From Bacillus sp. CGMCC 1.16541 (GTDB lineage Bacteria; Bacillota; Bacilli; Bacillales; Bacillaceae_H), in contig NZ_QFRU01000004.1 of NCBI RefSeq assembly GCF_003184905.1, positions 1-64,000 of the forward strand: a stretch of DNA of 64,000 nucleotides, given 5' to 3'. Of this stretch, positions 24,840 through 34,189 are shown one piece after another. The first letter of the stretch is position 1, and every line of letters starts with the position of its first letter. A program made the translations under genes and the position numbers. The notes beneath the pieces were generated by a model. The model did no database searches. It saw nothing but the letters and a program-made list of their open reading frames with translations, and was not told the origin of the DNA.

Positions 24840-26840
24840 TTAGCTATTATTCTGTGAAAATTTACGCGCTAATCTCATATTGTCTAACTTGATTGTACCT
24901 TTCGCATGTCCTAGTTCAAGAATAAACTGTGCATTCGAATCATCTGATAGTTTTTCAAAAGGTAATGTAACCATTTGCTCACCTTTTGACAATTTAACTT
25001 CTTCACTTGCATACGCTTCTCCGTCTTTGTTAGCAATCTTCACTTTTACCTTATTGTCATGAGAAGAAGTTACTTTAAAGCTAACGTTATAACGATCATC
25101 TTTTGAAATAAGGATGCCTCTTTGTACAAGCTGAATATCCTCTACTTTTTTACCAGGCTTTCCAATATCGATTGTTAATTCACGTTTTTCTGAATCAACG
25201 CTACTAGAAGGGACAGCTTTACCATTGTGTACTAAATGCCAATAGCTCATTCCGTCCGCTTCTCCGATATCAAAGCTACCATTGTACAGATGATTTCCAT
25301 CAGCTAGCGGTGTCTTCAACACATCATCATTAAACGGAATATCCTCTACTTCTTGTAATCGGGCATTTCCGATCCATGTCGTTTTGCTGTCTGTTCCTAA
25401 GTTAAACTCAACTCGAGCAGCATTATCAGAGGCACTCTTCATTTGAAATGGAATTTCGTATCTTTGCACTTCTTCGGTTACATGTGCGACTAAACTTGGT
25501 GAATAGCTTGCATAGCCGACGGATTCACCACCTGTTACTTTCACAATCATCTTTCTTACGTCTTCTGCTTTCGCATCAAAGGTGAGCTTATAAAATCGAC
25601 CTTTCGCTAGCGAAACAATCGCTTGCGGCTGCACAGAATAGACCTGACCACCAGCGTCTTTAATGTCCACTTTTAAGAATGGATCACCATCAATGTCTTC
25701 AATAGACACCTTAGCATTGTTACTCGTACCATATTCTTCAAAGAGTGCCCAATGAGCTGTTCTAGGAATACCCATACCAGCATCTCCTTCTACATCTTCA
25801 GTAAAACGATTATTATAAATTAAGTTCCCATCCTCTTGTGGAAGCTTCGCACCTGGCAAATATGCTTCTTTTTCAATTGTTGGCGGTACTGGCTCGCGGT
25901 ATTCACGCCCCGTTAGTTCGTATACACGCACATAATCAATTTTCATTGATTTTGGAAACATTGTGTCAGCTTCCGGATTCCCGTCAAAATTCCCACCAAC
26001 AGCTAAGTTCATAATAAGATGGAACTCTTCATCAAACGGAGCTGGATAGGCATTATTCGCTGGTTGACCTGGACTTTGGCTATACCAATCGTTCTTTACG
26101 CTATACAACTCTCCATCTACATACCAACGAATCTCACCTGGCTCCCACTCAACTGCATACGTATGAAAGTCTTCAATTGTACTCCCATCTGTAAACTCGT
26201 ATTCTGCGCCACTGTATCCATTATTCGGCCATTCTTGACCATAGTGAATTGTTCCAGCAATTGTATGTGGTCTGCTTCCCCAACCTTCCATAATATCAAT
26301 TTCACCAGAGGCAGCCCATCCTCCGTAAACATTTTTCTCAGGAAGCATCCAAATCGCAGGCCAATATCCTTTTCCAGTCGGAGCACTTGCACGAATTTCA
26401 AATTTACCGTACTTCTTACTAAACAACCCTTTTGTTTTAATACGAGCAGATGTGTAACCAAATCCTTCATACTCTTCTTTTCGTGCTTCGATGACCAAAT
26501 TTCCATCTTCTTCTCTTACATTTTCAACACGATTTGTATAATACTGTAACTCATTGTTTCCCCATCCAGGTAATCCAACTGAATGGCCATTTGTTAAATC
26601 AAATGTCCATTTAGAAGAGTCGATTTGTCCATCATTGAATTCATCTCCCCAAACTTGCGTCCACATTTCTTTTGTGGGTTTTTGACGATAATCTTTTTTA
26701 ACAGTTGCCTGTACCTCTGAATCTTTTTTCACGTCGATGACCTTACCCTCTGCAGCAGAAACACTAGTGAAGAAAGAAGTTAACATGATTGAACTAATTA
26801 AAATAGTAGAAATGGATTTCTTAAACGTATAACTTCTCAC
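24840..26840 (-). CDS. Secreted GH16 endo-beta-1,3-glucanase (laminarinase-like) with two C-terminal CBM-like modules
   Basis: A signal peptide (basic start, hydrophobic core, likely cut after SVSA near residue 29) is followed by a GH16 catalytic domain (about 58-310) with the nucleophile/acid motif EIDIME at residues 180-185. Two beta-sandwich modules follow (about 330-500 and 510-660); each opens with a LIYNNRFT- or LYNGSFD-type strand typical of CBM4/9-like domains. The enzyme should cut beta-1,3 or mixed-linked glucans outside the cell. The start is GTG at 26840 with a weak ribosome site; no better in-frame start keeps the signal peptide intact. It has its own LacI-type operator and is separated from the GH30 gene by a terminator. 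Confidence 0.9.
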   Translation of the reverse strand: MRSYTFKKSISTILISSIMLTSFFTSVSAAEGKVIDVKKDSEVQATVKKDYRQKPTKEMWTQVWGDEFNDGQIDSSKWTFDLTNGHSVGLPGWGNNELQYYTNRVENVREEDGNLVIEARKEEYEGFGYTSARIKTKGLFSKKYGKFEIRASAPTGKGYWPAIWMLPEKNVYGGWAASGEIDIMEGWGSRPHTIAGTIHYGQEWPNNGYSGAEYEFTDGSTIEDFHTYAVEWEPGEIRWYVDGELYSVKNDWYSQSPGQPANNAYPAPFDEEFHLIMNLAVGGNFDGNPEADTMFPKSMKIDYVRVYELTGREYREPVPPTIEKEAYLPGAKLPQEDGNLIYNNRFTEDVEGDAGMGIPRTAHWALFEEYGTSNNAKVSIEDIDGDPFLKVDIKDAGGQVYSVQPQAIVSLAKGRFYKLTFDAKAEDVRKMIVKVTGGESVGYASYSPSLVAHVTEEVQRYEIPFQMKSASDNAARVEFNLGTDSKTTWIGNARLQEVEDIPFNDDVLKTPLADGNHLYNGSFDIGEADGMSYWHLVHNGKAVPSSSVDSEKRELTIDIGKPGKKVEDIQLVQRGILISKDDRYNVSFKVTSSHDNKVKVKIANKDGEAYASEEVKLSKGEQMVTLPFEKLSDDSNAQFILELGHAKGTIKLDNMRLARKFSQNNS

Positions 26841-26867
26841 TATCTACACTCGCTTTCTTTTATTTTT

Positions 26868-26882
26868 TGAAACCGCTTTCTA
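26868..26882. promoter_or_regulatory. LacI-type operator before the GH16 gene
   Basis: TGAAACCGCTTTCTA contains GAAACCGCTTTC, the same core found before the binding-protein gene. It is probably bound by the island's LacI regulator. It also resembles a CcpA cre site (TGWAAnCGnTnWCA), so either or both are possible. Confidence 0.65.
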
Positions 26883-26897
26883 AAGTAGTCATAATAA

Positions 26898-26929
26898 ACT
26901 CACAGGACATGAAACGAGTACCTGTGAGT
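26898..26929 (-). terminator. Terminator of the ABC-GH1-GH30 operon
   Basis: The stem ACTCACAGG/CCTGTGAGT is followed on the minus strand by TTTATTAT. It lies directly after the GH30 stop. The short, mixed T-run suggests partial read-through into GH16. Confidence 0.6.
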
Positions 26930-26937
26930 CTCACACT

Positions 26938-28278
26938 TTATAAAATAAATGTAGAAATAGAATGAGCTGGGATTGTCGTAGTCGTACTTCGTTCTGACAT
27001 AGATAATGTAATCGTATGTGCATCATCTCGCTCATTCATCAGTACAACTACAATCGTACCGTCTTCATTTTTAAATGCTGTTGCTAAAACGTTGTCACTA
27101 GATACATTGCACAAGATACGCTTTGCACCTGGTTGAATGTATTTACTGAAATGACCAATGTAATAATACGAACTATTGTAATGAACTTGTTGTTGTTCTA
27201 CATCTACAATAACAGGAGCATCACAATAATTCCCAACATGGTTTGGGCCACCTTTTTCATCTAAAACTAGATTCCAGTCAATCCAAGCTTCAAGGTAGTT
27301 GTTTAAATCTCCAATGATGTTTCGGCCGTATCGTTCACCTGTATGCCAAGCACCTAGCTTAACACCACCCTCAACACAACCTTCTGTAAAGATTAAATGT
27401 TTGTCAGGGAATGCATCGTGAACTTTTGATAAGTTCTCGAATTCTTCTGACACGTACCAATGAACACCTGTACCCCATACATACTTAGCGGCATCTTCAT
27501 CGCTTAAGATGACCTTTGCTCGTTCATAGATGTTGTCTCGATTGTGATCCCATATAATCACTTTTTTATCTTCATATCCTGACTCGGCTAGAGCTGGTCC
27601 TAAATAATACTTAATGAAGTCCCTCTCATCCTCCGCTGTGTATAAACAAGAATCCCATACTTGTTTTGCTTCAGGCTCATTTTGAATGGTGACTCCCCAT
27701 ATGTCGATTCCCTCTTCTTCCATCGCTTTGATGTATTTCGCATAGTATTCTGCCCAAGCTAAGTGATATTCAGGTAACAGCTTTCCACCGTTATTCATTT
27801 CGTTCGTATCTTTCATCCATGGTGGCGGACTCCAAGGAGAAGCCACAATAGATAATGGCTCTCCTGCAACCCTCATCGCATCTTTTATGAACGGAATCAC
27901 GAGTTTTGTTTCTCGTTCAATTGAAAAGCTAGCTAGCGACTCATCATGTTCATCTACATACGTATAATTACCAAGAGAAAAATCACAGCTATTAATATGC
28001 GTACGACCAAATCGATAACCAAGTCCCTCGGCAGGATTAAAATAACGGTTGATGACCTGATTACGCAGTTCAGGATTCACTTGAGATAATACATGAGCTG
28101 ATGACTCTGTAAAAGCTCCACCAAACCCTAACATCGTTTGAAATGTTTGGTGCTCATCTAGTGTAATCACTGTTTCTCCAAGTGATGCATTCGATTGAAA
28201 AGATAGAGGCTCTTTTGCTGATAAGCGATCATCTGTGTCTTTAGCCGTTTGAATAACTTGAATCTCTTTTGTTTTCAC
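26938..28278 (-). CDS. GH30 glycoside hydrolase (beta-glucosidase or glucosylceramidase-like)
   Basis: A (beta/alpha)8 barrel with a flanking beta domain, 446 residues, no signal peptide. Family GH30 marks are GFGGAFTESSAH near residues 51-62, acid/base Glu201 in TIQNEPEA and nucleophile Glu299 in IFTEGC. Relatives act on beta-1,6, beta-1,3 or other beta-glucosidic linkages. It is the last gene of the ABC-GH1-GH30 operon, 15 bases after GH1. With an extracellular GH16 enzyme and an oligosaccharide importer, an intracellular role on side-chain beta-1,6 or end-group beta-1,3 linkages of fungal or algal glucans is likely. Exact specificity cannot be set from sequence alone. Confidence 0.88.
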   Translation of the reverse strand: MKTKEIQVIQTAKDTDDRLSAKEPLSFQSNASLGETVITLDEHQTFQTMLGFGGAFTESSAHVLSQVNPELRNQVINRYFNPAEGLGYRFGRTHINSCDFSLGNYTYVDEHDESLASFSIERETKLVIPFIKDAMRVAGEPLSIVASPWSPPPWMKDTNEMNNGGKLLPEYHLAWAEYYAKYIKAMEEEGIDIWGVTIQNEPEAKQVWDSCLYTAEDERDFIKYYLGPALAESGYEDKKVIIWDHNRDNIYERAKVILSDEDAAKYVWGTGVHWYVSEEFENLSKVHDAFPDKHLIFTEGCVEGGVKLGAWHTGERYGRNIIGDLNNYLEAWIDWNLVLDEKGGPNHVGNYCDAPVIVDVEQQQVHYNSSYYYIGHFSKYIQPGAKRILCNVSSDNVLATAFKNEDGTIVVVLMNERDDAHTITLSMSERSTTTTIPAHSISTFIL

Positions 28279-28293
28279 ACCGATTACCCCTTT

Positions 28294-29646
28294 TTACTCA
28301 ACAGTTGTTGAAGGTACTTTTAAACTTCTATTCTTAATAATTTCAGCATAACGATACGCACTATCTTTCCAGATTCGTTCTTGTGAATCAAAGTCTACGT
28401 AAATGATTCCAAATCGCTTATCGTATCCAAAACTCCATTCGAAGTTATCTAGCAATGACCACAGATAATAACCTTGAATATTCATGCCTTCTTCATTTAA
28501 CTCAGAAACAGCTTGTAGGTGCTTCTCCACATAGTCAACACGCTTCACATCATGTACTCGTCCATTTTCTACTTCATCATCAAACGCTGCTCCGTTTTCT
28601 GTAATATAAATTGGCAGGTCTGTATACTCGTTTCTTAAACGTCGAATTAAGTCCTTAAACTCTTCTGGTGCAATATCCCAGCCCATTCCTGTTTTTTCAT
28701 AATCGGAATATGCGCCTTGATACATAAAGTCTGATGCTGCGTTAAACTCTACTAAGCCACGGCTATAAAAGTTAATCCCGAAGAAATCGCAATCAATTGA
28801 AATTAAATCCAAATCTCCTGATTGGATAAAATCGTAAGAATGTACATACTTAGAGAACAAATTCATCATATCTGTTGGATATTGCCCTTTAAACACTGGA
28901 TCTAAAAACCAACGATTTGAATATCCGTCTGAATTGTTAGCAGCTAATTGATCATTTGTTGAATCTGTTTTTGCATACACTGGAGAAAGATTTAGTGTAA
29001 TCCCAATTGGTGTTTTAGATTGGAACGTTTCCTTCAGTATTTGTACCACTTTCCCGTGAGATAAAAGGATGTGGTGAACCGCTTTTAATGCTTCTTCTAA
29101 ATTTTGATGTCCCGGAGCATGAACACCTTGATGATAACCTAGAAATCCAGCACACCATGGCTCATTGTGTGTAATCCAAGAATCAACATATTCGTCTAAT
29201 TCTTGAAAACACACTTTTGCGTAGTCGGCAAACCATTCAACTGACTCTCTATTCGTCCAGCCCCCCTCTTCATGTGCCCACATCGGAAGGTCCCAGTGAT
29301 AAAGCGTAACAGCTGGCTTGATGCCTTCTTCTAACAAACGAGATGTTAATTTTTTATAGAATGCCATTCCTTCCGCATTGAACACGCCTTTTTGAGGGAA
29401 TATTCTCGGCCATGCAATAGAAAAGCGGTACGTGTCTACACCTAGATTTTTAATATGCTGAATGTCTTCTTCAAATCGATGATAATGGTCACAAGCAACA
29501 TCTCCATTATGTTGCTTGTATACTCTTCCTGGAATATCGCAAAACATATCCCAAATAGACGCTGTTCGTCCGCCTTCTGCATACGCTCCTTCAATTTGAT
29601 AAGAAGATGTTGCCGTTCCAAATGTAAATTCTTTCGTAAATGTCAT
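28294..29646 (-). CDS. GH1 beta-glucosidase
   Basis: A classical GH1 barrel of 450 residues (family length 440-480). The N-terminal signature is FTFGTATSSYQIEGAY, acid/base Glu162 sits in THNEPWCA, and the nucleophile lies in YITENGAAF near residue 350. It lacks the phosphate-binding features usually expected in 6-phospho-beta-glucosidases, and the transporter next to it is an ABC system and not a PTS. It is therefore probably a true beta-glucosidase that turns imported disaccharides and oligosaccharides into glucose. It lies 14 bases downstream of the second permease and 15 bases before GH30. Confidence 0.92.
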   Translation of the reverse strand: MTFTKEFTFGTATSSYQIEGAYAEGGRTASIWDMFCDIPGRVYKQHNGDVACDHYHRFEEDIQHIKNLGVDTYRFSIAWPRIFPQKGVFNAEGMAFYKKLTSRLLEEGIKPAVTLYHWDLPMWAHEEGGWTNRESVEWFADYAKVCFQELDEYVDSWITHNEPWCAGFLGYHQGVHAPGHQNLEEALKAVHHILLSHGKVVQILKETFQSKTPIGITLNLSPVYAKTDSTNDQLAANNSDGYSNRWFLDPVFKGQYPTDMMNLFSKYVHSYDFIQSGDLDLISIDCDFFGINFYSRGLVEFNAASDFMYQGAYSDYEKTGMGWDIAPEEFKDLIRRLRNEYTDLPIYITENGAAFDDEVENGRVHDVKRVDYVEKHLQAVSELNEEGMNIQGYYLWSLLDNFEWSFGYDKRFGIIYVDFDSQERIWKDSAYRYAEIIKNRSLKVPSTTVE

Positions 29647-29660
29647 GTCTTTTCTCTCCT

Positions 29661-30566
29661 CTATTCTTTGATTGACCCTGCTGAAATGCTGTTAACGATA
29701 TATTTAGATAGGAATAAGAATGCAACCATAATTGGCACAACCGATATCGCAATACCTAGATACATAGAACCTAAGTTTTGAGCGACTTGTGAACCTTTTA
29801 AGAAGCCCATTAAAACTGGTAACGTATATTTTTCTGGTGAGAATAAAACGACCAATGGAACGATGTAGTTGTTCCAAGATCCGATAAATGTAAAGATCGA
29901 CATTGTCGCGATAGCCGGCATCATAATTGGAATCGCAACCGTGTGAAAAATTTTAAATTCACTTGCCCCATCAATTCGAGATGCTTCAATTAAACTCGGA
30001 TGAAGCGTTGTTTGAATGTACTGGCGTAAAAAGAATACGACAAAGGGACTGGCAATTGCAGGTACGATTAATGGAATGTACGTGTCTAAAATACCTAAAT
30101 TTTTACTTAATTCATAAAATCCAATTAACCCTAGTTGTCCTGGTACCATCATCATAATCAACATAAAGACGAACAAGAAATTCTTTCCTTTAAACGTGTA
30201 AAAGGCAAATCCATATGCTGTTAATGCTGAAAAATAACCAGATAAAACTGTCACAAGAACAGAAATAATTAAACTATTTTTAAAGCCTGCCCAAATGTTA
30301 ATGTAGCTCATCATCGTTTGATAGTTTTCAACTAAAGAAGTACCCGGAAGCAACTGAAAACCTGTTAAAATTTCTTCATTCGATCGCGTTGCATTAACAA
30401 TCATCATTAGAAATGGAATAAAGCAAACGATTGCCAGCAAGATAAGAAATGCATAAATCATGATCTTTACGATGCTTGGCCCCTTTTTATGAGGCTTCTC
30501 TAGTGACAATGGCACATGTTGCTTTTGATTTTTCTCGTGTTTTTCCACCGTTGCTTTTTCTAACAT
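29661..30566 (-). CDS. Sugar ABC transporter permease, MalG/LacG type
   Basis: A membrane protein of 301 residues with six hydrophobic segments after a hydrophilic N terminus of about 30 residues. The coupling motif is EASRIDGASEFKIFHTVAIP, the EAA loop that docks to the ATPase. The C terminus ends in a short tail. It pairs with the MalF-type permease 4 bases upstream to form the import channel for oligosaccharides brought by the binding protein at 31549. No ATPase gene is present in the operon; in Bacillus such CUT1 systems commonly share the MsmX ATPase. Confidence 0.93.
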   Translation of the reverse strand: MLEKATVEKHEKNQKQHVPLSLEKPHKKGPSIVKIMIYAFLILLAIVCFIPFLMMIVNATRSNEEILTGFQLLPGTSLVENYQTMMSYINIWAGFKNSLIISVLVTVLSGYFSALTAYGFAFYTFKGKNFLFVFMLIMMMVPGQLGLIGFYELSKNLGILDTYIPLIVPAIASPFVVFFLRQYIQTTLHPSLIEASRIDGASEFKIFHTVAIPIMMPAIATMSIFTFIGSWNNYIVPLVVLFSPEKYTLPVLMGFLKGSQVAQNLGSMYLGIAISVVPIMVAFLFLSKYIVNSISAGSIKE

Positions 30567-30569
30567 GGT

Positions 30570-31469
30570 TTACACCTTCCTTCCTTGTTTGCGTTCATTT
30601 CCATACATCCCTTTAAATACGAAGGCTGAAAAGATCAGTGTAATAACAAATAGACCGTATGCAACCGCTGATGCATAACCGTAATTGTTGTATTTAAATG
30701 CTTGGTTGTATAAGTAAAGCACCATCGTGTTTAGCGCTCCATCTGGTGAACCAATCCCATCTGTTAAAAGCATTGGTAAGTCGAATAACTGAAGACCACC
30801 AATTAATGACGTAATCATGATGTAAAGCAAGATTGGCTTTAATAAAGGAACTGTAATCTTAGTAAACGTTTGCCAACGGTTCGCACCATCAATTAACGCT
30901 GCTTCATAATAGTCTTTTGAAATCCCAGATACTCCTGCCATCACGACAATAAATGAATGTCCAAACCACATCCATGTCAAAATGAGTGATACAGAAAGTT
31001 GGGCTGAAGTTGGCTCATTCAGCCAGTTGATCGGTTCTGATATAAGCCCGATATTCATTAACACCATATTCAATGATCCATGTTGCCAATCTAGTAAAAT
31101 ACCAAACAATAAGGCAACAGAACTAATGGTGATCAGGTTAGGAAGATAAAAAATCGATCTAAAAAAGGCAAGTCCCTTTAGCTTGACTCTCATATCAGAA
31201 AAAATCATCGCTAACAACAACGCCAAACTCATTTGTAACGCGAAATTGACTCCCCAAATTTTCCACGTATTAAAAAATGCTTCAACGAAGTATGTATCGG
31301 TTAACAATCTCTTGTAGTTCTCTAGACCAACAACCTCTGCTACACCACTCCCTGTATAGTTAGTGAAGCTGTAGTAAAAGGTAAGCCCGACAGGATAAAT
31401 ACTGAATATGCCAAAAATAAGCCAGAATGGAGCAATAAAAAGGTACCCATATCGGTTTAGATTTTTCAT
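30570..31469 (-). CDS. Sugar ABC transporter permease, MalF/LacF type
   Basis: A membrane protein of 299 residues with six hydrophobic segments and the EAA loop EAALIDGANRWQTFTKITVP. The opening LFIAPFWLIFGIFSIYPVG is typical of CUT1-type F permeases. It lies downstream of the binding-protein gene, separated by a 12-bp perfect stem-loop, and is followed within 4 bases by the partner permease. Together they should import beta-gluco-oligosaccharides for the GH1 and GH30 enzymes encoded next. Confidence 0.93.
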   Translation of the reverse strand: MKNLNRYGYLFIAPFWLIFGIFSIYPVGLTFYYSFTNYTGSGVAEVVGLENYKRLLTDTYFVEAFFNTWKIWGVNFALQMSLALLLAMIFSDMRVKLKGLAFFRSIFYLPNLITISSVALLFGILLDWQHGSLNMVLMNIGLISEPINWLNEPTSAQLSVSLILTWMWFGHSFIVVMAGVSGISKDYYEAALIDGANRWQTFTKITVPLLKPILLYIMITSLIGGLQLFDLPMLLTDGIGSPDGALNTMVLYLYNQAFKYNNYGYASAVAYGLFVITLIFSAFVFKGMYGNERKQGRKV

Positions 31470-31498
31470 GTTTCCGCCCTCTTTCTAAAAAGTGAATG

Positions 31499-31535
31499 GT
31501 TACGAGTGACCTCATGGATTTACGTCACTCGTAAC
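31499..31535 (-). other. Intra-operon stem-loop after the binding-protein gene
   Basis: A perfect 12-bp stem (GTTACGAGTGAC/GTCACTCGTAAC) lies between binding protein and permease. There is no adjoining T-run; the only T5 comes about eight bases later. This type of hairpin usually raises the amount of binding-protein mRNA relative to the permease genes. Confidence 0.65.
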
Positions 31536-31548
31536 ACATTGTAAGAAA

Positions 31549-32853
31549 TTATTTATTAGGTACTTTTATATCTGGATAAGCATTCTTTACTTTGCTATAA
31601 AATTCTTTAATCGCTTCTTCTTTTGATTTTTTACCTTCTACATATTGCTGTACTGCGTTTCCGTATAGCGTATCAATTTGCTGATCGTATTTTGTAACAA
31701 TACCTGGTTGAATTTTTTCAGATTGCTCTAAGAAGAACTCATAGTTGTTTTGACCACCAAGAAACTCTTCGCTAAAGTCACTTTTGATTTTCTCTGTTAC
31801 AGGAAGATATGATAGAACATCTCCTGTTTCTTTTGCCCAATCTGTTAAGAACTCATCATCTTGTGTCATCATTTCTACAAAATCATACGCAAGCTCTTTA
31901 TTTTTTGACTTACCATATACACCTAACCAAGTACCACCCCAGAAGTAAGAAGCTGGCCCACTTGTTAATGCCCAATCTCCTACAGACTCTTTTACATTCG
32001 TTTTAAGGACACTATGTAGTCCCCAAGTTGGTAAAACATAAGAGAATACTTGTGCATCTACTTCACTACCGTTTTCTTTTACTTTAACGGACTTATCCAT
32101 TGCTTCAAACCAAGATGGTGACCATTCAGGAGCTAATGCTGTATAATTTTTTGTTCTTAACTCTTTTGAATAATCCATGAAATTGATTCTCTCATCCGTT
32201 AACTGTAACTCATTATCACCGTTTACCCATGGCTGAGGGTTATCACCTTGTGCGAACCAGCGAATAGATCCTTCATCAGGGAACATTTTGTACCCTTTTT
32301 CTTTCATTTTTTCAGCCACTGCAAATACGTTTTCCATCGAATTAAGCATGCTACCTACTTCTGCTGGATCATCTGTTCCAAGTACTTCTTTTGCGATGCT
32401 ACGCTTGTAGAAAATACCTCCTGGCGTTGTTTGCCATGAAACCGCTCTTACATTTCCATCTTTATCTTTTCCTAAATCAAATACATAAGGAACATACTTG
32501 TCTGCTTTCTCATCTACATTGTAAGGAGCTTCAGATAAATTCTCCCAGTATCCTGCGTCAACCCACTGCTTAATAAATGCAAGTTCCCCAGTGAATACAT
32601 CAGGTGCTCCAACTCCGCTTTCAAGTACTGGTTTTAGTTTCGTTGGATAATCGGCAATTGGCACAATCGTTAATTCAACTTTCACACCATTTTTTTCTTC
32701 AAATTTTGTGATTGGTTTTTTTAACTCATCTGTAAATGACCAAACTTTCAAATCAACGTCTTTTTTACTGCCTGCTTCTTGATTACTAGAACAACCAGCT
32801 AACACACCAACTGACAATACAGCTGTCATTGCAATACTGACTAATTTCTTCAT
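31549..32853 (-). CDS. Sugar ABC transporter substrate-binding lipoprotein (CUT1 family)
   Basis: The lipobox VLAGC places the modified cysteine at residue 21. The rest is a SBP_bac_1-type fold of 434 residues (strands such as VDLKVWSFTDELKKPITKFE and late DFVEMMTQDDEFLTDWAKE). It is the first gene of the minus-strand operon binding protein-permease-permease-GH1-GH30. Two palindromes of the LacI type (32887-32898 and 32924-32937) lie just upstream, so its promoter is the main controlled point of the island. The ligand is inferred to be a beta-gluco-oligosaccharide such as laminari- or mixed-linkage units, from the enzymes around it. Confidence 0.92.
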   Translation of the reverse strand: MKKLVSIAMTAVLSVGVLAGCSSNQEAGSKKDVDLKVWSFTDELKKPITKFEEKNGVKVELTIVPIADYPTKLKPVLESGVGAPDVFTGELAFIKQWVDAGYWENLSEAPYNVDEKADKYVPYVFDLGKDKDGNVRAVSWQTTPGGIFYKRSIAKEVLGTDDPAEVGSMLNSMENVFAVAEKMKEKGYKMFPDEGSIRWFAQGDNPQPWVNGDNELQLTDERINFMDYSKELRTKNYTALAPEWSPSWFEAMDKSVKVKENGSEVDAQVFSYVLPTWGLHSVLKTNVKESVGDWALTSGPASYFWGGTWLGVYGKSKNKELAYDFVEMMTQDDEFLTDWAKETGDVLSYLPVTEKIKSDFSEEFLGGQNNYEFFLEQSEKIQPGIVTKYDQQIDTLYGNAVQQYVEGKKSKEEAIKEFYSKVKNAYPDIKVPNK

Positions 32854-32886
32854 CTTTTTCTCTCCCCCTCATCTTTATCGCGTTAA

Positions 32887-32937
32887 GAAACCGCTTTCGA
32901 TTTTACTGAAAAATGAAACAAAACGAAATCGGTTTCG
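32887..32937. promoter_or_regulatory. Two LacI-type operators before the sugar-binding gene
   Basis: GAAACCGCTTTC (32887-32898) and CGAAATCGGTTTCG (32924-32937) are near-palindromes of the same type as the perfect site before the regulator gene. They lie 34-84 bases upstream of the start codon. Confidence 0.75.
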
Positions 32938-32974
32938 AATTGCTTTAAAAAAATAATGCCTTATTTTTTTGTTT

Positions 32975-33985
32975 TTACTTTACTGGTTTGCATGACTCTC
33001 GAATCATTAGCTCTACAGGAATAATGTCTGATGTGATTTCCTTCTGCTTTTTCGTTATTTGATTAAATAATAACTCTGCAGCTCTCTGTCCAATCAATTC
33101 CGTATCCTGCTTAACCGTCGTTAACTTTGGAGTAATATAGCTTGCCATTTCGATATCATCAAACCCAATAATGGACATATCGTCTGGTACAGATAGGCCC
33201 TCTTCTTTCACGGCTTCTATTGCCCCGATTGCCATGTGGTCACCTGCTGTAAATACAGCTGTTGGTGGCTCACTCAAAGACAATAGCTGTTTCATTGCTT
33301 GTTTTCCTTCTTGAATGGAGAACAACCCACCATTAATCAAGTATTGTTCTGGAATAGGAAGATGTAACTTCTTCATCGCATCTGTATACCCTTTAACCCT
33401 TGCTGCTCCTGCATCTGTTTCAGGATCTCCCGCAATATGAGCAATCTTTGTGTGACCTAATGAATGCAAATAATTGACCGCTAAACTAGCTCCTAAAACA
33501 TTATCAGAGTGAACAACGCTACAATTTGAATCCATCATATCAATCACAATAATCGGAAGTTGGCTGTTAATCATCTCTTGAACTTGAGCATCCTTGGAAT
33601 CTGAACAGATTACAACAATCCCATCTACAGCTCGATATTGAAAATGCTCTAAGTAGCTAATATCACGATTTCGCAAGTTTCTTGAAGCAAAAATGAGATC
33701 GTATCCTTCTTTTTCCGCACATTTTCGAAAGCTTTCAATAATGGCATTGAAAAATGGATGCTTCATCCCTATTCCATTTGCCTCTGAAAACATGACACCA
33801 ATTGTCCAAGACTTTTTTGTAGAAAGTGATTGAGCGTGTGCATTTGGTAAGTAGCCCATTTCTGCTGCCACTCTCAAAATTTCTTGCTTTGTCTTTTGAC
33901 TAACATCGGAGTAGTTGTTAAGAGCTTTAGATACGGTAGTACTTGAAAATCCAGCTTTTTTTGCAACATCATAGATTGTAATCAT
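32975..33985 (-). CDS. LacI-family transcriptional regulator of the beta-glucan island
   Basis: The N-terminal LacI helix-turn-helix is ITIYDVAKKAGFSSTTVSKALN, with the hinge region about residues 45-60. It is followed by a periplasmic-binding-like effector domain (60-336) with SIIGFDDIEMASYITPKLTTV, the typical late stretch. GGAGAT precedes the ATG. A perfect 14-bp palindrome lies 19-32 bases upstream of its own start, suggesting autoregulation. Similar sites precede the ABC/GH1/GH30 operon and GH16 gene. It is inferred to repress these genes until a gluco-oligosaccharide or disaccharide inducer binds. Confidence 0.92.
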   Translation of the reverse strand: MITIYDVAKKAGFSSTTVSKALNNYSDVSQKTKQEILRVAAEMGYLPNAHAQSLSTKKSWTIGVMFSEANGIGMKHPFFNAIIESFRKCAEKEGYDLIFASRNLRNRDISYLEHFQYRAVDGIVVICSDSKDAQVQEMINSQLPIIVIDMMDSNCSVVHSDNVLGASLAVNYLHSLGHTKIAHIAGDPETDAGAARVKGYTDAMKKLHLPIPEQYLINGGLFSIQEGKQAMKQLLSLSEPPTAVFTAGDHMAIGAIEAVKEEGLSVPDDMSIIGFDDIEMASYITPKLTTVKQDTELIGQRAAELLFNQITKKQKEITSDIIPVELMIRESCKPVK

Positions 33986-34003
33986 TTCTTATCTCCTCTA
34001 TTC

Positions 34004-34017
34004 CGAAAGCGCTTTCG
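34004..34017. promoter_or_regulatory. Perfect LacI-type operator before the regulator gene
   Basis: CGAAAGCGCTTTCG is a perfect 14-base palindrome with a central CG, as expected for LacI-family operators. It fits negative autoregulation. Confidence 0.8.
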
Positions 34018-34122
34018 ATAAATTTATTATAGCGCAGTCATTTTACATAGGCAATATAAAATTTTTCAAATGTATAAAATTTTTCAGACTTCTTTTATGA
34101 TCTATTTTGAATATTTTCAAAC

Positions 34123-34156
34123 TAAAAACGGACTTACCACAATGGGTAAGTCCGTG
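34123..34156 (-). terminator. Terminator of tmRNA
   Basis: The stem ACGGACTTACC/GGTAAGTCCGT is followed on the minus strand by T5. It lies 34 bases after the tmRNA 3' end. Confidence 0.88.
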
Positions 34157-34189
34157 TCATAATCGTATGTAGCCACCAAAGTATGTATT

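Noticed and set aside
32887-34017. GAAAnCGnTTTC palindromes as CcpA cre sites
   Set aside because: Similarity to cre is real, but the perfect palindrome before the lacI-type gene and the restriction to this island favour the local regulator. CcpA binding is not excluded.
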